From CATQHW01 sp965243545 (GTDB lineage Bacteria; Spirochaetota; Spirochaetia; SZUA-6; Bin103), in NCBI GenBank assembly GCA_965243545.1, contig OZ251573.1, positions 4,464,001 to 4,528,000 of the forward strand: a DNA stretch of 64,000 bases, given 5' to 3'. The position numbers and the translations under genes are program-made. Of this stretch, positions 16,270-24,588 are shown piece after piece; within the stretch, counting starts at the first letter, position 1, and every line of letters starts with the position of its first letter. Below the pieces are notes generated by a model. It searched no databases. It was given only the letters and a program-made list of their open reading frames with translations, and was not told the DNA's origin.

Positions 16270-19200
16270 CGGTCTGGTAGTAGGGAGACGGCACCGTCGG
16301 GTAGGCGCGGAAGACGTGACGGAACACCTCGGCGGAGCGGGAGTCGACTTCGGGGTCGGTGTAGCGCTCTACCGGTAGGCCGGTGCGGTCGCTCCACAGG
16401 AAGTTGCTGATGGCGGCGCGCACGGCGTCGCGGGTGGCCTGCTTCTCCTGCCAGCGGTCGGCGCGGAGCGGCTCCGCCTTCAATCGCCGCAGCAGGCCGA
16501 CGGCGACGGCCTTGATGCGCTTGACGTCACCTGCGCTCAGGTCCGGCTTGGCCAGCAGGTCGAAGACGGCCAGCGATTCTTCGTCGAGGCCCTCGCGCGC
16601 GGCGCGCGTCTCTTCCTCCTCCATCTCGCCCACCAGCTTGAGCAGGGCGTCGAAGGTCCGCTCGATGGTTACGCGGTCCTTTTCGCGGTTGTAGGCGGTG
16701 ACGATGCCCTCGTAGTGGTGCTGAAAATCGGTGCGCAGCGGGTTGCGCTCCAGCAGGCGGCGCAGCCGGGTCTCCACCAGGTGCTTCAGTTCCTGGACGG
16801 CGGTGCGCTTGCCGATGCCGCGCCGGAACTCGCGGCGCAGCAGGTCGAAGTCGATCCTGCTCACGTCGTACGGCTCGCTCGACTCGGCAATCTTCCCCGA
16901 CCGCACCTCGATGGCGTCGTCCACCACGGCGCGCAGCCCGCGCAGGATGCCGCCGACGTCGGCGCGCTGCCGGTCCTGCTGCAGGCTGCGGTAGATGATG
17001 TCGATCGCGCCGCGCTCGGCGCGGAAGCGGGCGACCGCCGGCAGGTTGATGCAGGCGCGGAACTTCTTGAACACCTCCCGGCACGACACCTCGAACCGCT
17101 TGCGGGTCTCGTCGGTCCGGTTCGCCGCCTCCTTGCAGGCGACGATGGCGGCGTTGCGCGCAAACCCCTCGCCTTCAATCACGGCGTCGAGCGGCGCCCC
17201 GCCGCCGCTCAGAAAGCCGCGCACCAGCGCGATCGCCTCGGCCAGGTCGTCGAGCAGCTCCGCCTCGGGCCGGGCCGGCTCCGGACCGCCGCTCCCGTCT
17301 GCCTCCGGCGGCCCGCCCGCGAAGGTGGCCAGCGCACTGCGCAGGTGGCGGAGTATGCCGCAGTAATCGACGATCAGGCCGTTGTTCTTGCCCTCGTTGA
17401 CCCGGTTGGCGCGCGCGATCGCCTGCATCAGCGTGTGCGCCTTGAGCGGTTTGTCGAGATAGAGCGTGGCCAGGCCCGGCACGTCGAAGCCGGTCAGCCA
17501 CATGGCGCAGACAATGGCGACGCGGAACGGATGCGCCTCCTCCTTGAAGGCGTCGTCTAGCGGCATCCGCTGCATGGCGCGGAAGCGCGGCAGCTCGCGC
17601 ACCGCCGGCGGCAGGTCGATCCCCTCCTTGATGAGCCGCCGGTGCGGGATGACGTCGAGCCCTTCCCCGGCGAAGCGCTCCACCTCGCCCTGCTCCTCGC
17701 TCACCACCACCGCCATGCGCGTCTCCCGCATCCAGTCGATCCGCCGCTGCAGATGGATCTCCTCCTGCTCGTCGGTGGTCTTGCCGCGCTCGGCCTCCAG
17801 CTCCTTTACGCGCTCATGCCAGTAGAATTCGATCAGCCGGTGCATCCGCACGCAGGTCACCTTGTCGATGCATATCAGCATCGCCTTGCCGGTCTCCCAG
17901 GCCGCCGAGTAGTGGCGGACGAAGTCGCGCGCCACCTGATCGAGCCGCTTGCCGGCGGTCATCACGTGATAGTCGCGCTTGAGGTCCCGCTCCAGGCGCT
18001 GCGCGACGTCGACGCCGTCGATCTCCAACTCCTCCAGCTTGGCGGCGATGCGGTCGTTCAGGTCGCCCACCGCCACGCCGAGCTTGTCGCCGCGCGCGTC
18101 GTAATAGAGCGGCACCGTGGCGCCGTCTTCCACGGCGCGCTGAAAGTCGTAGGTGGACAGGTATTCGCCGAACACGCGGCGCGTGATCTCATCTTCCCGG
18201 AACAGCGGCGTGCCGGTAAAGCCGATGTAGCTGGCGTTGGGCAGGGCGTTGCGCAGGTTGAGGGCGAGCGCGCCGTATTGGGTGCGGTGCGCCTCGTCGG
18301 TGATGACGATAAGGTCGCCGCGATCGGTGTAGCCGGCCGCCGCGTCCTCCTCTCGGTTGAACTTCTGGATCAGCGAAAAGACGTATGACTTGTGCTCGGC
18401 CAGCAGGCGGCTCAGATGGCGGCCGCTCGCCGCCCGGCACGGGTCGCGGTCGTGGTCCACTACCCCGCAGCCGGCGAAGGTGCGGTAAATCTGGTTGTCG
18501 AGGTCGTCGCGGTCGGTGAGCACCAGGAAGGTGAAGTTGCCGCCCAGCTTGCGGCGCACCTTGCGCGTGAACGTCACCATGGAGTAGCTCTTGCCGGCCC
18601 CCTGCGTGTGCCAGAACACGCCCAGCCGTCCCTGCCGCGCGCGCCGTTCGCGCACCGCCTGCACGGCGCGGTTCACACCCAGAAACTGATGGTTGCGGGC
18701 GATGATCTTGCGCACCGCGCCGGCGGAGTCGTCGAACAGGATGAAGTTCTCCACCAGGTCCAGGAAGTTGCGCCGGCCGCAGACTCCCTTGAGCAGCGTC
18801 TCCATGTCGACCGCGCCCGGCTCCTCCTCGGCCAGCCGCTTCCACTCGTGAAAGTGCTCCCAGCGGCTGGTGATGGAACCGATCTTCGCCTGCTCGCCGT
18901 TGGCGAACATCACCACCGCATTGTGATGAAACAGGTGGGGAACGGTGTCGCGGTAATCGGAATAGTTGGCCTCGAAGGCGGCCTTGAGGTCGCGGTGGAT
19001 GTTCTTGCACTCGATGAACAGCAGCGGCAGGCCGTTGACGAAGCCGATCAGGTCGGGGCGGCGCCGGTAGAGATCGCCGCGCACCCACAGCTCGCGCACG
19101 CACAGAAAGCGGTTGTTCGCCGGCTCGTCAAAGTCGACCAGCCGCAGGCGGCGGTGCACGGGCTTGCCGTCGTCGCCATGAAAGGTGACCGGCGCGCCGT

Positions 19201-19501
19201 CCCGCAGCAGCGCGTACTGCTCCCGATTGACGGCGGCCAGCGTCTGCGAGGGAGAGGCGGCGGTGACCCGGCGCACGGCATCGTCATAGGCCGCCGCCGG
19301 CAGGCCGGGATTGAGCGCCGCCAGCGCTTCGCGCAACGGGCGTTCCAGCACCACCTCCCGATCCGAACCGCGTCCGAGCAGTCCGCCGGCGCCAAAGTCT
19401 TCGTTATAGGCGTAGACCGACGCCCAACCGAGCTCCCGCTCCAGGTACTCGGCGGTAGTCCGCTGCACGAGCGAGTCCTCCGTATAACGCACGCTACTCA
19501 T
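16259..19501 (-). CDS. hsdR: Type I restriction enzyme, R subunit
   Basis: 1080 residues, the usual size. The N-terminal PD-(D/E)xK nuclease is seen as RPDLIGFVNGLPLLFIECKN (near residue 165). The superfamily 2 translocase follows: Walker A HTQGAGKS (near 300), DEAH at VITDEAHRTQYG, SAT-like FTGTPLF, and later motifs TGFDVPGLATLYLDK and MQAIARANRVNEGKNNG. It cuts unmethylated invading DNA together with HsdM and HsdS encoded upstream on the same strand. ATG at 19499-19501. A separate promoter candidate lies at 19523-19550. Confidence 0.96.
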   Translation of the reverse strand: MSSVRYTEDSLVQRTTAEYLERELGWASVYAYNEDFGAGGLLGRGSDREVVLERPLREALAALNPGLPAAAYDDAVRRVTAASPSQTLAAVNREQYALLRDGAPVTFHGDDGKPVHRRLRLVDFDEPANNRFLCVRELWVRGDLYRRRPDLIGFVNGLPLLFIECKNIHRDLKAAFEANYSDYRDTVPHLFHHNAVVMFANGEQAKIGSITSRWEHFHEWKRLAEEEPGAVDMETLLKGVCGRRNFLDLVENFILFDDSAGAVRKIIARNHQFLGVNRAVQAVRERRARQGRLGVFWHTQGAGKSYSMVTFTRKVRRKLGGNFTFLVLTDRDDLDNQIYRTFAGCGVVDHDRDPCRAASGRHLSRLLAEHKSYVFSLIQKFNREEDAAAGYTDRGDLIVITDEAHRTQYGALALNLRNALPNASYIGFTGTPLFREDEITRRVFGEYLSTYDFQRAVEDGATVPLYYDARGDKLGVAVGDLNDRIAAKLEELEIDGVDVAQRLERDLKRDYHVMTAGKRLDQVARDFVRHYSAAWETGKAMLICIDKVTCVRMHRLIEFYWHERVKELEAERGKTTDEQEEIHLQRRIDWMRETRMAVVVSEEQGEVERFAGEGLDVIPHRRLIKEGIDLPPAVRELPRFRAMQRMPLDDAFKEEAHPFRVAIVCAMWLTGFDVPGLATLYLDKPLKAHTLMQAIARANRVNEGKNNGLIVDYCGILRHLRSALATFAGGPPEADGSGGPEPARPEAELLDDLAEAIALVRGFLSGGGAPLDAVIEGEGFARNAAIVACKEAANRTDETRKRFEVSCREVFKKFRACINLPAVARFRAERGAIDIIYRSLQQDRQRADVGGILRGLRAVVDDAIEVRSGKIAESSEPYDVSRIDFDLLRREFRRGIGKRTAVQELKHLVETRLRRLLERNPLRTDFQHHYEGIVTAYNREKDRVTIERTFDALLKLVGEMEEEETRAAREGLDEESLAVFDLLAKPDLSAGDVKRIKAVAVGLLRRLKAEPLRADRWQEKQATRDAVRAAISNFLWSDRTGLPVERYTDPEVDSRSAEVFRHVFRAYPTVPSPYYQTDAA

Positions 19502-19522
19502 CTGGGAAGATTCCGATCCCGT

Positions 19523-19550
19523 ATTGTAGCTACAGGCCCGCGATAGTCAG
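19523..19550 (-). promoter_or_regulatory. Candidate hsdR promoter
   Basis: CTGACT (19545-19550), 16 bases, TACAAT (19523-19528) on the minus strand, 22 bases before the hsdR ATG. The stretch 19551-19686 between hsdR and the PIN gene shows no convincing gene; a 23-codon frame (MMGDDLLDVIAGERIDDRPP) ends at 19547 but has no ribosome site. Confidence 0.4.
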
Positions 19551-19686
19551 CCGTCCCACGGAGGCCGGTCGTCAATCCGCTCGCCGGCGATGACATCCAA
19601 CAGGTCATCGCCCATCATCAGCCCCGATGTTTCACGGCATCCCCCGTTGATGTCAAGGGAGCGAGCCGGCTTGCTTTGGCGCGCCG

Positions 19687-20067
19687 TCAGGAGGCCGTCC
19701 AGAAAGCGGCCCGATAGTGATTGCGGACATGCCGATCGCGGGTGCAGAGCGGCGCGCCAAAGGCGATGGCGTGGGCCACGATCAGGCGGTCGAACGGATC
19801 CCGCGTCCAGCTCAGGTGGTCCGCGATCTCTGCACAGCGCAGCCATCCTGACTCCTCCACTCTCAGGTCCAAGTCGCGACGCAGTGCGTTCAGAAGTGCC
19901 TCCGCCGGCAACTGCAGACGTTCGATCTCGGCGAGCAGCGACAACTCGAGGCGAACTATAGGTGAAACGAACAGTGCGGCTTCATCGATCCGTTGCCGAA
20001 CCGAGGCGGGGATACGGTCCGCCTCGGCAAATAGCCACACCACCACGTGTGTATCCAGGAATACCAC
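19687..20067 (-). CDS. VapC-like PIN-domain toxin ribonuclease
   Basis: 126 residues from the GTG at 20065-20067, which has AGAGGCGG upstream and is 10 bases after the antitoxin stop. PIN acidic residues are in order: VVFLDTHVVVWLF, SPIVRLELSLL, TRDPFDRLIVAHA and LCTRDRHV. This is the type II toxin-antitoxin PIN pattern: an RNase that cleaves tRNA or other RNA when its antitoxin is lost. It lies inside the type I restriction operon between the hsdS side and hsdR, and may stabilise the island. Confidence 0.88.
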   Translation of the reverse strand: MVFLDTHVVVWLFAEADRIPASVRQRIDEAALFVSPIVRLELSLLAEIERLQLPAEALLNALRRDLDLRVEESGWLRCAEIADHLSWTRDPFDRLIVAHAIAFGAPLCTRDRHVRNHYRAAFWTAS

Positions 20068-20077
20068 GCTGCCGCCT

Positions 20078-20326
20078 CTAATCGCCGGGACGCCACTCGG
20101 CCGGGGAGAACCGGTCGAGATCATCCCCGTTGACTACTACGCCGGGACGCCGCGGCAGGTCGGCAACCTTGATTCGCGGCCGCGGCGCAACGATACGCAC
20201 TATGCGCCCCCTGCGCGGCACCTCGATCTCCGCGCCGGTCTCCAGACATAGGTCTAGCAGCCGAAACAGCTTCTGCCGCAATTCGCTGGCCTTGACGGTA
20301 ATGACGTCGTCCGAAGTGTCGTACAT
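20078..20326 (-). CDS. Phd/YefM-like antitoxin of the PIN toxin
   Basis: 82 residues from the ATG at 20324-20326. The N-terminal DNA-binding part ITVKASELRQKLFRLLDL fits the Phd/YefM fold; GAEIEVPRRGRIVRIVAP is the middle strand pair; the acidic C-terminus DDLDRFSPAEWRPGD is the likely toxin-neutralising tail. Antitoxin precedes toxin, the normal order. A near-palindrome (20328-20349) over the predicted -10 box would suit auto-repression by the complex. Confidence 0.8.
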   Translation of the reverse strand: MYDTSDDVITVKASELRQKLFRLLDLCLETGAEIEVPRRGRIVRIVAPRPRIKVADLPRRPGVVVNGDDLDRFSPAEWRPGD

Positions 20327-20327
20327 C

Positions 20328-20369
20328 TTGTCTACGGCATGTGTACAACATCGGGCCTGGACCGTCAAG
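20328..20369 (-). promoter_or_regulatory. Promoter and operator-like site of the Phd/PIN pair
   Basis: TTGACG (20364-20369), 17 bases, TACACA (20341-20346) on the minus strand. TTGTCTAC (20328-20335) and GTGTACAA (20342-20349) form a 6-of-8 inverted repeat covering the -10 box, as expected for autoregulation. Confidence 0.45.
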
Positions 20370-20404
20370 GCCAACGGGCGGCCGGCCGTCGGCGCGCGTG
20401 GCGC

Positions 20405-21004
20405 TCATTCCGCGACCTGGAGCTCGGCCAGGAGCTGGCGGCCGGCGGCGGTGAGCCGGTACTTCTGGTGGCGGCTGGTGGGCTTGTCGGGGATGGTCAT
20501 TTCTAGCCATCCGGCTTCGAGCAGGGGCTGCATGACTTGGTGCCTGAACTTGGTGCGGTCGCGCCGGCCGGCCTCCGCCATGATCTCGAGTATTGACTTT
20601 CCGGTAAGGCAGTTACGAAGAATCTCGACTTGGTGCCGACTTGGTGCCGACTTGGTGCCTTTGCGAACCTCGGTCCGTTTGCGGACGCGGCCTCGTCGTC
20701 CCGGTCCCGGGGTCGCCGCCGGCGAGGGGGCGTCAGGCCGTCGGCAGCAATGCGCAGGTCACCTCGGCCTGCAGGGTGTACCGGGTGATGTCATCGGCCA
20801 GCAGCCAGGCGCCGGAGTGCGTCATCTGGCCGTCTCGGACGAGATGCAGGTTCTCCGTGTGTCTGCGGCTCCACGTCGGCGGGGATGCGAGCGCGCGGCG
20901 AAGCGCGCCCACGTCTCCGGCGTCAGATCACGGCGCAGATCGAAGCTCGGGCACGGCGTCTCGTCGAAGCGGATCGGCCCTTCCTTGTAGAACGATTGAG
21001 TCAC
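20405..21004 (-). pseudogene. Decayed AlbA_2/ATPase family gene (internal deletion and frameshifts)
   Basis: Three stretches in shifting frames resemble one family of ATP-binding proteins common in type I loci. From GTG 21004: TQSFYKEGPIRFDETPCPSF to FAARS. A different frame then gives TENLHLVRDGQMTHSGAWLL and ends in a TGA near 20740. In a further frame a C-terminal winged-helix part reads SRHQVEILRNCLTGKSILEI to YRLTAAGRQLLAELQVAE and stops at 20405-20407. The middle ATPase (about 250 residues) is missing. The GTG overlaps the hsdS stop codon, so it was once the next gene of the operon. Confidence 0.8.
20626..20658. repeat. Three tandem 11-bp repeats (CGACTTGGTGC)
   Basis: Three perfect copies in the linker before the winged-helix part of the decayed ATPase gene. 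Because 11 is not a multiple of 3, copy-number change would shift the frame. Confidence 0.9.
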
Positions 21005-22212
21005 ACCGCTATCCGCCCACTCAGCAGACGCGGCAGAAGCAGATCACGTGCTTGGGTAAGGTGCAGTGAGGACTGTTTCAATGTCCGGATCTGCCGAATC
21101 ACGTCCCCCGCGAAGTCCGCGAATCTCGCGACGACCCGTTCGTCGGGTATCACAACTTCCATCTTGCGAAAACGTCCCTTACTGATCTCAGGGTAAGTCG
21201 TGCCCGTCGCCCTGCTGCGAATCTCGTCTACTCGACTCATGAAATTGAAAAGGAGATACATCGTCATTTCCTTGGCACGTGGGACAATGTTGATAAACCC
21301 CTGGTTCGTACAGACTTCGCGATCCATCAACGCAAAGTATCCAACCGAAGCACGGCTTGTCATCAGTATAGTATACGCTGGCACGATCGTGGCGGACGAC
21401 GCGAGCAATCCTTTTTCGGTGATCCGCCGCTCCGAATCGACCAGAAAGAGACAGTCGTTCCTCGTCACATCGGTTGGGACTATCCAGGTAACGTCGCCGT
21501 CCCAATACTCTGATCGTCTAGTCGATGGTGTGCCGCCTCCTACTGTCCTACACACGTCATCGATGCGCCCCCGTTCCCAGCGATCCGGTACTCCATCCTT
21601 GATCTCGGTCTGGTCATGGCCGGGAAAGCGAAGGTTGATGAACCACTCCTTGTAGACCAGTTGGACAGCCATTTGCAGGAGCACTATCCGGCGGCGGTTG
21701 TTTTCGATCAGATCGTCATACGCGGAAAGGATAGTAGAAATGGAGATCTGATCGACAATGTTTCTTGGTATGGGAAAGGCAATGTTTCTTAGTCGTGATG
21801 CGGACAATTCTTTGTAGGTAGAGCCGGTGGCATGTGATTCAAGAACTGCCGTGCTGTTCTTGAGCAGATAGTAGACGTATAGCGGGTGGGCTACACCGTC
21901 CTTGCACCGCAGGTTCTTGCATCCTTGATTCGTGGCGAGTGGCGACTTTGCTATGGCGACGTATCCGACGGGGGCGCGGGACGATAGGATTACCGTGTCG
22001 GCGGGAAGTAAGCAGGCCGACGATCGGCGCAATCCCTCTTCGGTAATTGAGCGCGCTCCGTGTCCGATGTAGACTCCGGCCAGGGTGGACAGATCCTTGG
22101 GAGTAACCCATGCCACATCGCCATCCCAGTACTCGGCGTCGCCGGTAGATGGAGTGCCGCCGGAGTATACTTCCGCGAAGTCAGAGACTTTCAGATATCG
22201 TGAGTCTGTCAC
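21001..22212 (-). CDS. hsdS: Type I restriction enzyme, specificity subunit
   Basis: 403 residues with two target-recognition domains, each opening with the same phrase: GGTPSTGDAEYWDGDVAWVT near residue 18 and GGGTPSTRRSEYWDGDVTWI near 229. Each ends in a conserved helix, the first being ISTILSAYDDLIENNRRRIV. It sets the DNA sequence recognised by the HsdM/HsdR complex. The start is GTG at 22210-22212 with a weak ribosome site, 51 bases after hsdM. GC content is lower than in flanking genes, typical of exchanged hsdS alleles. Confidence 0.95.
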   Translation of the reverse strand: MTDSRYLKVSDFAEVYSGGTPSTGDAEYWDGDVAWVTPKDLSTLAGVYIGHGARSITEEGLRRSSACLLPADTVILSSRAPVGYVAIAKSPLATNQGCKNLRCKDGVAHPLYVYYLLKNSTAVLESHATGSTYKELSASRLRNIAFPIPRNIVDQISISTILSAYDDLIENNRRRIVLLQMAVQLVYKEWFINLRFPGHDQTEIKDGVPDRWERGRIDDVCRTVGGGTPSTRRSEYWDGDVTWIVPTDVTRNDCLFLVDSERRITEKGLLASSATIVPAYTILMTSRASVGYFALMDREVCTNQGFINIVPRAKEMTMYLLFNFMSRVDEIRSRATGTTYPEISKGRFRKMEVVIPDERVVARFADFAGDVIRQIRTLKQSSLHLTQARDLLLPRLLSGRIAV

Positions 22213-22263
22213 CTTGGCTGCCGGTCGCGTCCGTTCATCTCGATGGCCGACATTCTGTGGCGA

Positions 22264-24333
22264 TTATGTTCGCAATGCACTGAAGTTCTTGCGGATCGTA
22301 GCCGCCAGTGTCACCGATTCGGCGTTGAGCTCGTCAAGCTCCTCGTGGATGTCCCGTAGCGTCTGAGCGAAGTCAACGTCTTCGCCCGTCTGGGTGGCGA
22401 CGACGCCGACATAGCGGCCGGGCGTAAGGCTCCAATCGGTCAATGCAATCTCAGACCGGTCCACCAGCTTGACCAGCCCTTCCACGTCGCGCAGTTCGGC
22501 GTCGGGGAAACGCGTTACCAGCCAGTGCGCGTGACTCCAGAAGTAGCGCACCTGTTCCAGTTGCGCGACCGCGTGGCGGCGCGTGGCGCCGGCTTCCCGG
22601 TGGGCGTTGGCGGCGGCGCGCGCGTCAAAGGCGTTGCCGGGCCGTGCGTCACCTTCGCGCTCGCAGGTCTCGATGGCGTCGGCGGCTACCTTGTAGAGCG
22701 TGTCGGTGTGCGTGGTGACCGCATGGCTGGCATCGGCGAGCGGGCGCAACGAGTCGATCTGTTGCTTGAGGGCCGCCGGCGGTCCGGGTGGGCTGCGCCG
22801 ACGGAGCAGGTCCTTGAACGCGTCGACTTCGGCGCAGAAGTCGGCTTGCGCGCGGTCGAGCTTTGCCGCTGCCTCGGCGGCAGGGCCGCCCTCCCCCTCC
22901 GCGCTCTCCGGGAACGACGCCAGCGCCGCGCGCAGGGGGGCGAGAGACTCCAGAAGGTCGTTGGCGGACTCGAGGCAGGCGGCGGCTTCTTCGACCACCT
23001 GCTCGCAATAGCCGGCCACCAGATCGAGATAGCGCTGCTTCTCGCCATGATAGAGCCAGACGATGGCCAGGACGTTGCGCATCTGTTCGGGGCTGAAGTC
23101 GTAGATCTTGCGCGTCACCCTGCGGAAGATGCCGCGCGCGTCGATCATCAGCACCTGGTCGCGATGGCGCTCCGGTTTGGCGCGGTTCAGGAACCAGAGA
23201 TCGCATGGCACGGTGCGCGTGTAGAAGAAGTTGGAGCGGATGGCGATCATCACGTCCACGTCGCCGGTTTCGATCAGCTTGCGGCGCACCAACGCCTCGG
23301 CGCCGCCGGCGCTTGACGCCTGCGCGGACATTACGAAGCCGGCCTTGCCGCGCTCGTTCAGGTAGCTGTAGAAGTAGCTGATCCAGACGTAGTTGCCGTT
23401 GCCGACGCGCGCCCGCTTGTTGACGCCGGGCAGGCCGAACGGCAGGCGCGGGTCGGCCTTCACCTTCTCGGCGTCGATTTCGTCCACGTTGAACGGCGGA
23501 TTGGCCATCACGTAGTCGGCCTTGCCCAACAACTCCTGCGGGTCTTCGTAGTAGGTGATCGCCTGCCGGATGTCGCCCTCCAGGCCGTGCACCGCAAGGT
23601 TCATGCGCGCCAGGCGGATGGTGGTGAGGTTCTTCTCCAGGCCGCGAAAGGTGAGGCGCTCGGTGGGGCTCCGGCCGTGCTCCCGCACGGTGCGCGCGCT
23701 CTGCACGAACATGCCGCCGGAGCCACAGGCGGGGTCGAGCACGGTGCCGCGCTCGGGATCGAGCACGTGCGCGATCAGCGACACCAAGGCGTAGGGCGTG
23801 AAGAACTCGCCGCCGTCGTGCGCTTTCTGGTCGGCGAACTGCGTCAGAAAGTACTCGTAGATGCGCCCGAACACGTCGCCGGAGACCCGCTTGAGCTCGT
23901 CCGGGTTGAGGGTGCGCAGGAGCTGGCCCAGGACCTCGTTGTCGAGCTCGTGGTACTCGCTCGTGGGCAGCGCGCCGCGCAGGCTCTCGTAGTCAGCCTC
24001 TATCGACTCCATGGCGGCGATGATCGCCGGGGCGCGGTCGGCGCCGTCAGGCAGCGCGACCAGGTGATCGAACTGCGCCTGCGGGCGCAGGAAGATCGCC
24101 CCTCGCTGCGAGAAGTCCTGCTTGGCGAGCGGCCTCACCCGCCCGCCGCGCGTGGGCCGGCCGGCGGCGGCCTGCTCGGCGACCGCCAGATAGCGGCTGT
24201 AGGCGTGGCGCAGGAAGACCAGCCCCATCACCGGCAGGAAGTATTCGTTGCTGGCGTAGTTGGAGTTGGCCCGCAACGTGTCGGCCGCCCTCCACAGGCG
24301 CCTCTCGATGGCCTCGATGTGTTCAAGCTGCAT
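22264..24333 (-). CDS. hsdM: Type I restriction enzyme, methyltransferase subunit
   Basis: The ATG at 24331-24333 opens MQLEHIEAIERRLWRAADTL, the usual HsdM N-terminus, giving 689 residues; the frame is open further upstream but without likeness. The N6-adenine methyltransferase core shows VLDPACGSGGMFVQS (AdoMet site) and DYVMANPPFNVDE (NPPF catalytic motif). The long C-terminal part (about residues 470-689) is charged and helical, an extension seen in larger HsdM proteins. It protects host DNA and forms the M2S core with HsdS. Confidence 0.95.
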   Translation of the reverse strand: MQLEHIEAIERRLWRAADTLRANSNYASNEYFLPVMGLVFLRHAYSRYLAVAEQAAAGRPTRGGRVRPLAKQDFSQRGAIFLRPQAQFDHLVALPDGADRAPAIIAAMESIEADYESLRGALPTSEYHELDNEVLGQLLRTLNPDELKRVSGDVFGRIYEYFLTQFADQKAHDGGEFFTPYALVSLIAHVLDPERGTVLDPACGSGGMFVQSARTVREHGRSPTERLTFRGLEKNLTTIRLARMNLAVHGLEGDIRQAITYYEDPQELLGKADYVMANPPFNVDEIDAEKVKADPRLPFGLPGVNKRARVGNGNYVWISYFYSYLNERGKAGFVMSAQASSAGGAEALVRRKLIETGDVDVMIAIRSNFFYTRTVPCDLWFLNRAKPERHRDQVLMIDARGIFRRVTRKIYDFSPEQMRNVLAIVWLYHGEKQRYLDLVAGYCEQVVEEAAACLESANDLLESLAPLRAALASFPESAEGEGGPAAEAAAKLDRAQADFCAEVDAFKDLLRRRSPPGPPAALKQQIDSLRPLADASHAVTTHTDTLYKVAADAIETCEREGDARPGNAFDARAAANAHREAGATRRHAVAQLEQVRYFWSHAHWLVTRFPDAELRDVEGLVKLVDRSEIALTDWSLTPGRYVGVVATQTGEDVDFAQTLRDIHEELDELNAESVTLAATIRKNFSALRT

Positions 24334-24588
24334 GTTGGTGTTGTGTGTAAGCGCCCGCCCGCGCTCCGGCGCGCCGGCGGCGCCCGCATCATAGCACACG
24401 CGCTCCGCAGCACCGGCAGCCGGTCGCCAACCCGCCGGTCGCCGCGCCCGACCGACCGCCGCCGTGCAGCGCCGCCGGCCCGCGCCGCCGCACCGCACCG
24501 CACCGCACAGACGCCGGGGCGCCTGTACACGCAGACAGAGGCTGGCGGCGCCCGCCGGAATCTGCTATGATACCGAGGAGAGCCAGCT
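24334..24588. promoter_or_regulatory. Divergent intergenic region between hsdM and the AAA ATPase gene
   Basis: Holds TATGAT on the plus strand at 24566-24571, just upstream of GAGGAGAG (24575-24582) and the ATPase ATG, and TATGAT on the minus strand at 24388-24393 facing hsdM. The -35 boxes are poor. A CCGCA tandem run (four copies, about 24488-24508) lies between. Confidence 0.4.

Noticed and set aside
19547..19640. Short minus-strand frame between hsdR and the PIN toxin (MMGDDLLDVIAGER...)
   Set aside because: Only 23 codons from its ATG, no ribosome site, no recognisable family. Possibly a remnant of a lost gene, but unsupported.
24488..24508. CCGCA tandem repeat as a possible CRISPR-like or contingency repeat
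   Set aside because: Four 5-base copies in GC-rich intergenic DNA, not within a reading frame and without spacers. No CRISPR array was seen anywhere in the window.
22525..24570. Plus-strand frames opposite hsdM as possible genes
   Set aside because: They are shadows of the HsdM gene, with no likeness to known proteins and no ribosome sites.
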